A DNA stretch of 64,000 nucleotides from NCBI GenBank assembly GCA_016779985.1, contig JADHMP010000007.1:34383-98382 (forward strand), in the 5' to 3' direction. This document shows positions 14,937 through 23,723 of this stretch, in pieces (within the stretch, counting starts at the first letter, position 1; each line of letters starts with the position of its first letter). The notes under the pieces were generated by a model. That model searched no databases, was not told where the DNA came from, and saw nothing but the letters and a program-made list of their open reading frames with translations. Made by a program: the position numbers and the translations under genes. This stretch comes from JADHMP01 sp016779985 (lineage in GTDB: Bacteria; Bacteroidota; Bacteroidia; Flavobacteriales; Flavobacteriaceae).

Positions 14937-16448
14937 ATGAATACTTATTCTTTTAAAAACATTTCATTAGCATTTGTTTTATCTGGCTTGCTTCTTATGG
15001 TCCTCTCCATATTCGAAATATTGATCGGGTCAGCACAAATTTATTTCTATGCTAGTTTCGGATTGATGACGTTTGGAAGCTTACTCTATTTTTGGGCACA
15101 ATATGCAAATTCTCTCCCCGGAATAAAAAACAATGGAATTTGGTTCCATCCTCTCACAGCAAGAGGTTTGTGGGGGTGGCTTTTGGGCATTAGCTTAACG
15201 CTATTTTATATCTTTCTCTATTGGTTTCCTGAGATTTTAGGATATAATCCATCTGGAAGCTCAGGTATAGTTGCTTTTTTTGATCCGTTGAGTATAGCCC
15301 TAAATGGAAAACCCGCCACACAATGGTTTTTATACGGCTCACTCTATACCTTCGCTATTGTTTTGTTTGGCATCAAATTTATTTGGAAATACAGACACAG
15401 TAACTATCATATTTTGAGAACACTATCTGCCATTTTCTTTCAGTTATTTTTTGCTTATTTAATCCCTGAAATTTTAAGTGCTTTGCATCCTGAGATGCCC
15501 AATTTTTCAAAAGATTTAAAAAATATGTGGCCTCTTCAATATTATTTTTTTGAAGAATGGCATTTAAGCAATATGTTGCAAGGAGGATTTATTGGTACCT
15601 TTTTCTTGTGCTTTGGTTTACTATTGATTTTTGTTATCTCACCCCTTCTTACTTATTTTTATGGCAAGCGCTGGTATTGCTCATGGGTCTGCGGTTGCGG
15701 CGCATTAGCAGAAACAGCAGGAGATCCTTTTCGTCAACTTTCTAGCAAAAAAATTAGTGTTTGGAAATTGGAACGATGGATGATTCATGTCGTTTTAGTT
15801 TTTGCTATTATCACCACTATTGCTGCTTTATGGTCTTTTATGACACAACATCCTGAAGCTTTTTTATTCAGTCGCCATCAGTTTCTTATTGGCGTCATTT
15901 TGCTGGGGTTAATACTTCTCACTATTCTTGGGATCTCCTTTCGAAAGGAATTTGATAAGAATACTCAATATGCCCTTTTGAGTGTGGGAATTATTTTAAT
16001 TGTCGCTCTCACCATACCCTTGCTTTCCACTCCTGAGGAACTTTTTTTCGTTTCGCATGATATCTTACAACAATGGTACGGCTTTAGCATAGGAGCAACC
16101 TTTTCTGGTGTATTAGGCGTTGGTTTTTATCCCATTTTTGGTAGTCGTGTATGGTGCCGATTTGGTTGTCCAATGGCTGCCATTTTAGGACTTCAACAAA
16201 GATTATTTTCTCGTTTTAGAATCACTACCAATGGAGGACAATGCATTTCATGTGGGAATTGCTCTTCCTATTGTGAAATGGGAATTGATGTGAGAGCATA
16301 TGCACAAAAATCTCAAAACATCATACGATCTTCCTGCGTGGGGTGTGGCATTTGTGCTACAGTATGTCCTAGAGGAGTCTTAAAACTCGAAAATGGCCCC
16401 TTACACAATAGAATGCCATTAGAAAGTGATGACTTGATCAGAGGATGA
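14937..16448 (+). CDS. Membrane polyferredoxin, NosR/NapH/CcoG-like 4Fe-4S protein
   Basis: 503 residues from ATG 14937 (a TTG one codon earlier is unlikely). It has several transmembrane helices (near 12-55, 80-100, 133-155, 165-180, 215-240, 285-305, 320-345, 350-370). Cys motifs include YCSWVCGCG near residue 247 and CRFGCP near 405, typical of NosR/NapH membrane parts. Two C-terminal ferredoxin motifs, CISCGNCSSYC and CVGCGICATVCP, sit near 435-480. It lacks the FMN-binding domain of full NosR. It overlaps the next gene by 4 bases (ATGA). It probably accepts electrons from the preceding FAD protein and passes them across or within the membrane. Confidence 0.87.
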   Translation: MNTYSFKNISLAFVLSGLLLMVLSIFEILIGSAQIYFYASFGLMTFGSLLYFWAQYANSLPGIKNNGIWFHPLTARGLWGWLLGISLTLFYIFLYWFPEILGYNPSGSSGIVAFFDPLSIALNGKPATQWFLYGSLYTFAIVLFGIKFIWKYRHSNYHILRTLSAIFFQLFFAYLIPEILSALHPEMPNFSKDLKNMWPLQYYFFEEWHLSNMLQGGFIGTFFLCFGLLLIFVISPLLTYFYGKRWYCSWVCGCGALAETAGDPFRQLSSKKISVWKLERWMIHVVLVFAIITTIAALWSFMTQHPEAFLFSRHQFLIGVILLGLILLTILGISFRKEFDKNTQYALLSVGIILIVALTIPLLSTPEELFFVSHDILQQWYGFSIGATFSGVLGVGFYPIFGSRVWCRFGCPMAAILGLQQRLFSRFRITTNGGQCISCGNCSSYCEMGIDVRAYAQKSQNIIRSSCVGCGICATVCPRGVLKLENGPLHNRMPLESDDLIRG

Positions 16449-17152
16449 AGAAAAAGAAGAATAAAAATGATACTATTAAGGTCATCATCCCCGCCCTCAA
16501 CGAAGCCGCTTCTATTGGAAAAATAATTCAGGAAATACCTTCATTTGTAGAAGAAATAATTGTCGTAGATAACAATTCAACAGACACCACTGCAAAGGAA
16601 GCTGGTCAAAGCGGAGCAACAGTTTTAGAAGAAAAACAAATTGGCTACGGATATGCCTGTCTGCGAGGACTAACTTATCTAGAAAAAGACCCTCCAAACA
16701 TTGTAGTTTTTCTAGATGGTGATTATTCTGACTATCCAGAAGATATGGAATCAATAGTTTTGCCTATCATCAATAAAAAAGTTGATTTTGTTTTGGGAGC
16801 ACGAGTAGCACAACTACGAGAACCCTATGCCCTGTCACCACAACAACGCTATGGAAATGCATTGGCTTGTTGGCTTTTAAAAAAGCTCTATGGTGGAAAA
16901 TTCAGTGATCTAGGTCCCTTCAGAGCCATTCGATGGAACCGATTGAAAGAATTGAAGATGAAAGACAAAACCTATGGGTGGACTATTGAAATGCAATTGA
17001 AAGTTCTACGACACCACATACCTTATCTTGAAGTGCCTGTGAGGTATAGAAACAGAATAGGACATTCTAAGGTATCTGGAACCGTAAAAGGAACTCTTTC
17101 TGCTGGTGTTAAGATTTTGGGATGGATTGCTAAATTTTATTTTTCAAAATAG
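16445..17152 (+). CDS. GT2 glycosyltransferase, polyprenyl-phosphate type
   Basis: 235 residues resembling dolichol-phosphate mannose or glucose synthases. KVIIPALNEAASIG is the first strand, IIVVDNNSTD the nucleotide loop, VVFLDGDYSDYPED the metal site and a late RNRIGHSKVSGTVKG segment completes the family pattern. It would load a sugar onto undecaprenyl or another polyprenyl phosphate. There is no C-terminal transmembrane domain, so a soluble or peripheral enzyme is expected. It overlaps the polyferredoxin gene by 4 bases and ends 5 bases before the next glycosyltransferase. A second enzyme of this type lies at 41258-41965. Confidence 0.85.
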   Translation: MKKKKNKNDTIKVIIPALNEAASIGKIIQEIPSFVEEIIVVDNNSTDTTAKEAGQSGATVLEEKQIGYGYACLRGLTYLEKDPPNIVVFLDGDYSDYPEDMESIVLPIINKKVDFVLGARVAQLREPYALSPQQRYGNALACWLLKKLYGGKFSDLGPFRAIRWNRLKELKMKDKTYGWTIEMQLKVLRHHIPYLEVPVRYRNRIGHSKVSGTVKGTLSAGVKILGWIAKFYFSK

Positions 17153-17157
17153 TCTCA

Positions 17158-18663
17158 ATGATCAAACTCAATATGTTGTTTGTCTTTAGTTATCTTATAA
17201 TTGGGATATATATATTTTCATTGATAACAGTATTTCTCTACAGTTTATATCAATTAAAAATGCTTTTCTTTTATAAAAGAAATAAGAAAGAAATAAAACA
17301 AAAGACAAGGTTTCTTAAAGAGGAAGATCTACCAAAAGTGACAATTCAGCTACCTCTCTACAATGAGAGATATGTTCTTAAACGTTTATTGGAATCTGTC
17401 ACCACATTAGATTATCCTAGCAATAAACTTCAGATTCAAATATTAGATGATTCGAGTGAAAGCGATCATCAATTCACAAAAGCAATAGTGAATGAATTCC
17501 AAAAGCAAGGTCATTCCTTAGATTATCTCCATAGAAAAAATCGAAAAGGTTTTAAAGCGGGAGCGCTTAAAGAAGGTTTTAAAAAAGCAAAAGGAGACTT
17601 TATTGCTATTTTTGATGCTGATTTCCTACCCTCCAAAAATTGGTTGCTTGAGGTGATACCCCATTTCAATACTCCACAAGTTGGAGTTATTCAAACCAGG
17701 TGGGGTCACATTAACAGAAATTATTCTGTGTTCACTTGGGCACAATCTTTGGCTTTAGATATCCATTTTAGATTGGAACAAATGGGTAGGAGTTTACAAA
17801 ATCAGTTCATAAACTTTAATGGCACAGCAGGCATCTGGAGAAAAAGCTGCATTGAAGATGCTGGAAATTGGGATGGTGAGACTCTCACAGAAGATTTGGA
17901 TCTGAGTTACAGAGCCCAACTAAAGAATTGGAAAATTCTTTATTTAGAAGATATAAAATGCCCTGCAGAGCTTCCAGTAATGTTAAGCGGTATCCGTTCC
18001 CAACAATTCAGATGGAACAAGGGGGGTGCTGAAAATTTTAAAAAACATATCAAAAATATATGGAGCGCTGAAAACTTCTCTTTTTCAACAAAATTTTTTG
18101 CAAGCCTCCATTTACTCAATAGTAGTATTTTTCTATTTGCTTTTTTGATTTTATTTCTCAGTTTACCCACTTTTATCATTCAAAAAAAGATTCCCTCCCT
18201 GCAAAGCAACTGGATAATTATTACTTTTTTTAGCTCAAGTACGTTGATATTTGTGAGGTGTTATTGGGAGGTTCACATTCAAGACTTTGGTAAAAATTGG
18301 AATTCATTCTTGATTTTTCTCAAACGGTTTTTCTTTTTTTATGTCTTTGCAATGGGGTTTTCATTTCACAATTCTTGGGCTGTATTGGAAGGACATTTGG
18401 GTAAGAAAAGTCCTTTCTTGAGAACTCCAAAGTTTGATATTCGATCGTCAAAAGATCACTGGAGGGGAAAACAATATAGCCAACCTACCAATCTGTTATT
18501 CGCTTTTTTTGAAATGTGTTTTTCATTCTATTTTATGTTTGGATGCTATCTGTTTTTTAGATGGGGAGAATGGCAAGAGATTGGTTTTTTTCTTCTCTTT
18601 ATTGTTGCATTCTTTGGGTTTGGGGGGCTGGCAATGAAAAGCTTTAAAGAAAAATACCTTTGA
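17158..18663 (+). CDS. Cellulose synthase-like processive GT2 glycosyltransferase
   Basis: 501 residues. A transmembrane helix lies near 5-28. The GT2 domain follows: QLPLYNE, ILDDSSESD, AIFDADFLP (DxD), TEDLDLSYR (TED) and QQFRWNKG (QxxRW). These are the D, D, D, QxxRW residues of cellulose synthase-like enzymes. Four or so transmembrane helices follow (about 318-342, 352-368, 380-400, 445-495). Processive enzymes with this pattern usually make beta-linked glycans or glycolipids and export them. The GT-C-like gene overlaps its stop. The product is not known, but the position in the run suggests a glycolipid or polysaccharide built on the preceding intermediates. Confidence 0.86.
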   Translation: MIKLNMLFVFSYLIIGIYIFSLITVFLYSLYQLKMLFFYKRNKKEIKQKTRFLKEEDLPKVTIQLPLYNERYVLKRLLESVTTLDYPSNKLQIQILDDSSESDHQFTKAIVNEFQKQGHSLDYLHRKNRKGFKAGALKEGFKKAKGDFIAIFDADFLPSKNWLLEVIPHFNTPQVGVIQTRWGHINRNYSVFTWAQSLALDIHFRLEQMGRSLQNQFINFNGTAGIWRKSCIEDAGNWDGETLTEDLDLSYRAQLKNWKILYLEDIKCPAELPVMLSGIRSQQFRWNKGGAENFKKHIKNIWSAENFSFSTKFFASLHLLNSSIFLFAFLILFLSLPTFIIQKKIPSLQSNWIIITFFSSSTLIFVRCYWEVHIQDFGKNWNSFLIFLKRFFFFYVFAMGFSFHNSWAVLEGHLGKKSPFLRTPKFDIRSSKDHWRGKQYSQPTNLLFAFFEMCFSFYFMFGCYLFFRWGEWQEIGFFLLFIVAFFGFGGLAMKSFKEKYL

Positions 18664-20000
18664 GAATATACCTGCCATTTTTAAATCTATTTTTTGCTGC
18701 GTTTAGTTTAATAGGTTATACCATTCTTGCTTATGTGCTAACTCGAGAAAATACATTTTGGCTTGTATCAATGTTCGGTATTTTATTTGTTTTGTTTTGG
18801 AGCATCCATAGACAAATCAAAACTTGGAAACAACTTCTTTTATTAGGGCTGCTTTTCAGATTGGTTTTCATCTGTGCAACACCCAACCTCTCACAAGATT
18901 TTTATCGTTATTTGTGGGATGGTAATTTGATGGGTATGGGAATTAATCCCTATTTACACACCCCAAAAGAAGTAGTGGAATTAGTTCAATTTCCATTTTC
19001 ATCAGTGCTCTATGAAAAGATGGGTTTTTTAAGTAACGTTAATTATTCTAACTATCCTCCACTGAGTCAATATTTATTTCAAGGAATGGCTTTTTTTTCT
19101 CAAAAAAACCTGTTTGGTGGGATCATTTTCTTGCGTTTTATTTACTTCATGTTTGAGATGTTGCTCTTTTTTTTAGGGAAAAATTTAATCAAAACTTTGA
19201 AACTTTCACCCAATCTTGCAAGCTGGTATTTTCTTAATCCCCTTCTCATAATTGAAACTTATGGCAACCTTCATGGTGAGGGTGTGATGTGCGGTATTTT
19301 CTTGTTGGGTTTAGGTTTCCTTTTTCAAAAAAGAGTATTTTTTAGTGCCCTTCTGTTTGGTATTTCAATCGCATTTAAACTTTTTCCTCTTTTATTTTTA
19401 CCGCTCTTTTATTTCTACTTCAGACGTAAAAGAAGGCTTCTCTTTTATGGAATAATTACTACAACTGTATTCCTTTTTTTCTTGCCTTTTTCAAACGAAA
19501 ACACAGCTTTGAATTATTGGAAAACGCTTAATCTTTGGTTCAATACCTTTGAATTCAACGCAAGTTTATTTTACCTCTTACGGGCCATTGGTTTTGAACT
19601 AGTAGGATTTAATATAATAAAAATAGTAGGGCTCATAATGCCATTCTTTCTTATAACATCTATAGGCTATATAAGTTTAAGAAATAGAAATCCTACAGAC
19701 ATACAGATCTTAAAAAACCTTCTTTGGGTATGCAGCCTTTATTTATTTACCGCCACAACCGTTCACCCTTGGTATGTGATTAGCTTGGTTGCTCTTGGCC
19801 TTCTGTCTGGATATCTTTTCCCATTGGTATGGAGCGCAACGGTATTCTTGAGTTATACTGCCTATGGATCGCCTGAAGTTGAAGAATCAGCAGTTGCTTT
19901 AGTGCTAGAATATTCCATCGTGTATGCTTGTTTAGCCTATGAATTATGGAAAAAACCTTTGCTAAAACATTTTCAAAAAACTGATTTCTTTCTTAGATAG
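18660..20000 (+). CDS. GT-C fold polyprenol-phosphate-sugar dependent transferase (mannosyltransferase-like)
   Basis: 446 residues with about 10-12 transmembrane helices. The TTG start overlaps the previous stop (TTGA). No ATG occurs before residue about 38, so TTG is the likely start. The loop after the second helix has SQDFYRYLWDGNLMGMGINPYL, where the acidic residue pattern is typical of GT-C enzymes that use polyprenyl-phosphate sugars. A short DUF2029/GT87-like resemblance is seen by eye only. It would act on the periplasmic side with donor from a DPM-type enzyme. Its 3' end overlaps the convergent pseudouridine synthase gene by 39 bases. Confidence 0.78.
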   Translation: MRIYLPFLNLFFAAFSLIGYTILAYVLTRENTFWLVSMFGILFVLFWSIHRQIKTWKQLLLLGLLFRLVFICATPNLSQDFYRYLWDGNLMGMGINPYLHTPKEVVELVQFPFSSVLYEKMGFLSNVNYSNYPPLSQYLFQGMAFFSQKNLFGGIIFLRFIYFMFEMLLFFLGKNLIKTLKLSPNLASWYFLNPLLIIETYGNLHGEGVMCGIFLLGLGFLFQKRVFFSALLFGISIAFKLFPLLFLPLFYFYFRRKRRLLFYGIITTTVFLFFLPFSNENTALNYWKTLNLWFNTFEFNASLFYLLRAIGFELVGFNIIKIVGLIMPFFLITSIGYISLRNRNPTDIQILKNLLWVCSLYLFTATTVHPWYVISLVALGLLSGYLFPLVWSATVFLSYTAYGSPEVEESAVALVLEYSIVYACLAYELWKKPLLKHFQKTDFFLR

Positions 20001-20726
20001 ATATCGCCACTGCCCCCTTGCTAAATCTTTTTTTGTGAAACCCGCTAAACGAACCCGATCCAAATAAATGATTGAAAGTTCTAGTTTTGAAAAGAGCTTA
20101 GTAAGCATACCAGAATTTAGTCCAAAAACCTCTATCCCAATTTCAGTTTTAGCTTTACCCTCTAAATAGCTTATTTTTTTTATTGCATATATTTTTTTTT
20201 GAATTTTTATGCCCTTTATCAAATTGTCCTTGGCCATTGCTGAAAGAGGTTTAGCCAATTTAATATGATACACCATTTTAATTTTAGGGTTATCCTCTAA
20301 TTTTTTTTGTAAAGCACTGTCATTTGTAAGCAATAGTAATCCAGATGCAGTTCTTCCCATTTCGTCTACTGGAGGAGTTTCATGTGAAATGGTGTTTTGT
20401 ATTAAATCCTGTGTTGTTTTATTTATTTTTTTTCCCTTTCTTAAAGTAGCAACAAAACCTTTGGGTTTATTAAGCAATAAATATGTTTTTTGGGCTTTAT
20501 TGATGGTTTGTCCATCAAATTTGATTTCATCTGAAAAAGTGACTTTTGTGCCCATTTTAGTGATTATTTTTCCATTGACTTGAACAAGACCCATCTCAAT
20601 GTGTCGATCGGCTTCACGTCTTGAACATATTCCAGAATTAGCCAATACACGGTTCAATCTAATAGTGTCATCATCTTGCCCAGTTGATTCATGACTTGTT
20701 CTTTTAGAAGGAGGTTTACTTTTCAT
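19962..20726 (-). CDS. RsuA/RluB-family pseudouridine synthase homologue lacking the catalytic Asp
   Basis: 254 residues. An S4 RNA-binding domain (about 21-68, RLNRVLANSGICSRREAD) precedes a pseudouridine synthase domain (LLLNKPKGFVATL, then GLLLLTNDSAL). In active RsuA/RluB enzymes the second segment reads GRLDxxTxGLLL. Here it reads DEMGRTASGLLL, so the catalytic Asp is Gly124 with unchanged spacing. The NRxVRR segment near the C-terminus is also changed (NSGMLTKLF). It is a predicted inactive homologue, perhaps an RNA-binding factor. It is the last gene of the mevalonate/UbiA minus-strand run and follows UbiA by 6 bases. The fold is certain; inactivity is inferred. Confidence 0.85.
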   Translation of the reverse strand: MKSKPPSKRTSHESTGQDDDTIRLNRVLANSGICSRREADRHIEMGLVQVNGKIITKMGTKVTFSDEIKFDGQTINKAQKTYLLLNKPKGFVATLRKGKKINKTTQDLIQNTISHETPPVDEMGRTASGLLLLTNDSALQKKLEDNPKIKMVYHIKLAKPLSAMAKDNLIKGIKIQKKIYAIKKISYLEGKAKTEIGIEVFGLNSGMLTKLFSKLELSIIYLDRVRLAGFTKKDLARGQWRYLSKKEISFLKMF

Positions 20727-20732
20727 TGTTGA

Positions 20733-21629
20733 TCAAAAATTTATCAGGCTTTTATGAATTAAAAAAATACTAAATACACCAGCCAAAACCCAAACCTTTA
20801 TCATGTTGTGCAACCAAAGGTAGCCTGTTTGATTTTTAGCTCGCCAAAGCAATAGGAGCAGAAGCCCAAGATAAGGGATACTTGCCATAAAATAATAGTT
20901 CATAATGCCTAATGATCTTTGTAAAAGATAATATATAGGAAACAAACAGAATAAAAAGCTAAGTGAAATAATCCCTTTCGTTATCCTGTTGTTAAAAACT
21001 ACAGGTAGAGTTTGATATCGCTGAACCCAATCTCCTTTGAAATTCTCTAAATCTTTAATGATATCTCTCGCTAGAAGTAAAAAAAATAAATACCACGCAT
21101 AATACAGAATAAAAGAATCAAAATTTCTATAATAGATACTTAACGCCCCAAAGGGAAGAATCATAAGTGCTGTCGACCATAAATTGCTAAGCCAAAAGAG
21201 TTTTTTGAGAGCACCACTATAGAGCCAAATAGCAAAAATATAACCCAGAAAAAAAACGACAGCCCGAAAGGAAATGACACTGGCAAAGACCAAGGTCAAC
21301 ATATTGAGCAATAAATAAAGTATAAGTTGTAATTGCTGTGAAATCAGATGTTCTAATAAATATTTCTTTGGTCTGTTGATTTGATCTTTAGCTGCATCAT
21401 AAAAATTATTAATAATATATCCCGCAGCACTAGCACAGGCAGATGCAGCAACAATACAAAATAGCGGGACATCCAATAAAATATCCCACCAAGATTGCTC
21501 AATTGAGATAATGTAGCGAGCTACAAAATATTGTGCCACCACTAATACAATTATATTATAGCCTCTAACGACACTAAACAAGCTCACTAATTTAAGGAGT
21601 CGCTTTTGATGTTTGGAAGAAAGCCACAT
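20733..21629 (-). CDS. UbiA-family prenyltransferase (GGGP geranylgeranyltransferase-like)
   Basis: 298 residues with 7-9 transmembrane helices. The first Asp-rich motif is NNFYDAAKDQINRP (near 70-84) and the second is RDIIKDLENFKGD (near 190-203), together the prenyl diphosphate and Mg2+ sites of UbiA enzymes. In Bacteroidota this gene sits with mevalonate-pathway genes and is usually annotated as geranylgeranylglycerol-phosphate geranylgeranyltransferase. It makes a membrane prenyl product from isoprenoid precursors. It lies 9 bases after the mevalonate kinase gene. The precise acceptor is inferred from genome context rather than from residues. Confidence 0.85.
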   Translation of the reverse strand: MWLSSKHQKRLLKLVSLFSVVRGYNIIVLVVAQYFVARYIISIEQSWWDILLDVPLFCIVAASACASAAGYIINNFYDAAKDQINRPKKYLLEHLISQQLQLILYLLLNMLTLVFASVISFRAVVFFLGYIFAIWLYSGALKKLFWLSNLWSTALMILPFGALSIYYRNFDSFILYYAWYLFFLLLARDIIKDLENFKGDWVQRYQTLPVVFNNRITKGIISLSFLFCLFPIYYLLQRSLGIMNYYFMASIPYLGLLLLLLWRAKNQTGYLWLHNMIKVWVLAGVFSIFLIHKSLINF

Positions 21630-21638
21630 GGCCTCGAT

Positions 21639-22568
21639 TTAAAAATGATAGACGGCTTCTAGCGTATGACCTGAGAGGGCTTTTTTAGCTTTTTCAAAAT
21701 CTTCTGTAAACCCTAAGATAAAACCACCTCCTCCAGAACCACAGAGTTTTAAATAATAGTCATTTGTTTCTAACCCTTTTTTCCATAAGTCATGGAAATC
21801 ATTAGGGATCATGGGTTTAAAGTTTTGTAAAACTAAACCAGACAGAGATTTTATATTGTTAAAAAGTTTTTTGACATCCCCTTTTAGAAAGTCTTCGACG
21901 CATTGGTCTGTGTAGTGGATGAATTGGGTGCGCATCATATTGCTAAAAGCCTCTTTCTTCATTTGCTCAAAAAACAGGCTCACCATAGGAGCTGTTTCTC
22001 CTGTTATACCGCTATCAATTAAAAAAACTGCTCCCTTGCCATCAAGATTTTGAGAAGGCAGGCCTGTTGTTTCAATATTTTCTTTGGAGTTGATTAAGAT
22101 GGGTAAGCTCAAATAGCTATTGAGTGGATCTAAACCAGAAGATTTACCATGAAAGAAAGATTCCATGGCCGCAAAAATGATTTTTAGTTGATTGAGTTTT
22201 TCTTTGGTGAGATTCTCTAAAACTGTAATTTTTTCAAAAGCGTAGCGATCATAAAAAGAAGCTACAAGGGCTCCGCTACTGCCAACCCCATAGCCTTGAG
22301 GGATACTACTGTCAAAATACATATTATTAGAAAGGTCATCTTCTAACAGTTTCCAATCTAATGACACAATAGTGTTGTCTAAATTTTTTAAATAATCTCT
22401 AAAGGCTAAAAGTTTGTCATGTGAAGCCTGTTGTTCAGCAGTTAAAACTTTAGCACTTTTCAATGCACCTCTGTAATAATTATAGGGAATTGAGAGTCCT
22501 TTAGAATCTTTAATTATACCGTATTCTCCAAAGAGTAGTATTTTGGCAAAAAATAGAGGTCCTTTCAT
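21639..22568 (-). CDS. Mevalonate kinase-like GHMP kinase
   Basis: 309 residues. The GHMP pattern is present: an N-terminal AKILLFGEYGII, the ATP loop PQGYGVGSSGAL (near 88-100), a HGKSSGLDPLNSYL active-site segment and the C-terminal LCGSGGGGFILGF. The Asp and Lys of the active site fit mevalonate kinase. It phosphorylates mevalonate in the cytoplasm. The diphosphomevalonate decarboxylase gene precedes it by 12 bases, and a UbiA enzyme follows. The Bacteroidota enzyme is somewhat divergent. Phosphomevalonate kinase is not visible in the window, so this or another kinase may cover that step. Confidence 0.87.
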   Translation of the reverse strand: MKGPLFFAKILLFGEYGIIKDSKGLSIPYNYYRGALKSAKVLTAEQQASHDKLLAFRDYLKNLDNTIVSLDWKLLEDDLSNNMYFDSSIPQGYGVGSSGALVASFYDRYAFEKITVLENLTKEKLNQLKIIFAAMESFFHGKSSGLDPLNSYLSLPILINSKENIETTGLPSQNLDGKGAVFLIDSGITGETAPMVSLFFEQMKKEAFSNMMRTQFIHYTDQCVEDFLKGDVKKLFNNIKSLSGLVLQNFKPMIPNDFHDLWKKGLETNDYYLKLCGSGGGGFILGFTEDFEKAKKALSGHTLEAVYHF

Positions 22569-22580
22569 AGCCTTACAAAA

Positions 22581-23642
22581 TTACACTTTTTTAGCTCCCC
22601 TCCCAACCTTATCTTTTATGATCTTACCCTCTTGGCAGAAGGCTTTTAGCTTATGATCAATCCAATCTTCAATCTGGGCAGCATCTTTTTGAGGATAAAG
22701 CAAGTGTACATTAGCCCCAGCATCTAGAGTGAAACAAACGGGCAGTTTCGTTTCTTGTCGAAAGTTCCACACACTTTGAATTACTTCCATGGTATTAGGG
22801 TGCATCAGTATATAATTTGGCGAACCTGTCATCATCAACGCATGAAGAGTCAATGCTTCGGTTTCGACAATTGAGATAAAAGCATCTAAATCTCCTTCTT
22901 CAAGAATTTTTATAAGCTTTTCCATATTTTGAAATGCTTGTTTGAAACGAGCCACACCAAACGGATGATTTTCCATCAATTGATGGCCTTGTGTGCTTGA
23001 GATCTTTTTTTGACCTTGATCTATAAGTAAAATAGTATCGCAATAGGTATTAAAAATTGGGTCATAATCAGACTCAGAAAGTGGAACGGCAATAAAATCT
23101 GAACTTTCTTTAACGCCCTCAGTTGCACCCCAAACGGTGATGGGTCCATTGATGCTTCTTGCGGCACTCCCTGATCCCAATCGGGCTAAAAATGAGGCTT
23201 TTTGGTCAGCATAATCATCAGATAATTCTTCTGCCGCCACTATACATGAAGCTAATGCTGCCATAGCCGAAGCAGACGAGGCTATCCCACTACTGTGAGG
23301 AAAAGAATTTTGACTATTGATAGTAATATGGTGATTAGCAATCCAAGGACAATATGGTAAAATTCGTTTAAAAAAAACTTCAATTTTTGAATGAAATTTA
23401 GGCTTCGATTGACCCTCAAAGTAAAAATCGAAGGAAATGTCTGTTCCTTTCGAATTTGGAATTATGTCTAGGGCAGTTGTAGAAATACAATTTGAAAGGG
23501 TAAAGCTCAACGAAGGATTTTTAGGTAATTGCTCCCCATGTTTTCCCCAATACTTTATCAAAGCAATATTACTAGGGGCTTGCCAAGTGACTTGTGTTTG
23601 AATTGAATTGAGAAAATTAGTCTTAAAAATAGACAAGTTCAT
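22581..23642 (-). CDS. mvaD: Diphosphomevalonate decarboxylase
   Basis: 353 residues from the ATG at 23642 (MNLSIFKTNF). The frame is open further upstream to 23759, but that part has poor protein character and runs into the divergent tspO gene. The enzyme makes isopentenyl diphosphate from diphosphomevalonate. The N-terminal APSNIALIKYWGKHG, SGIASSASAMAAL (GHMP loop) and SGSAARSI (with the catalytic Ser/Arg region) are standard. The Asp in TLDAGANVHLLY near the C-terminus is the catalytic one. It heads the minus-strand run of mevalonate kinase, UbiA enzyme and pseudouridine synthase homologue. Confidence 0.92.
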   Translation of the reverse strand: MNLSIFKTNFLNSIQTQVTWQAPSNIALIKYWGKHGEQLPKNPSLSFTLSNCISTTALDIIPNSKGTDISFDFYFEGQSKPKFHSKIEVFFKRILPYCPWIANHHITINSQNSFPHSSGIASSASAMAALASCIVAAEELSDDYADQKASFLARLGSGSAARSINGPITVWGATEGVKESSDFIAVPLSESDYDPIFNTYCDTILLIDQGQKKISSTQGHQLMENHPFGVARFKQAFQNMEKLIKILEEGDLDAFISIVETEALTLHALMMTGSPNYILMHPNTMEVIQSVWNFRQETKLPVCFTLDAGANVHLLYPQKDAAQIEDWIDHKLKAFCQEGKIIKDKVGRGAKKV

Positions 23643-23723
23643 GATTACAAAGATACTTGTTTCGGAAGTAAAGTCCTTCAACACCTTTGTAAAACCTTTT
23701 TTTTCAATTAGATTTACTAGGTT

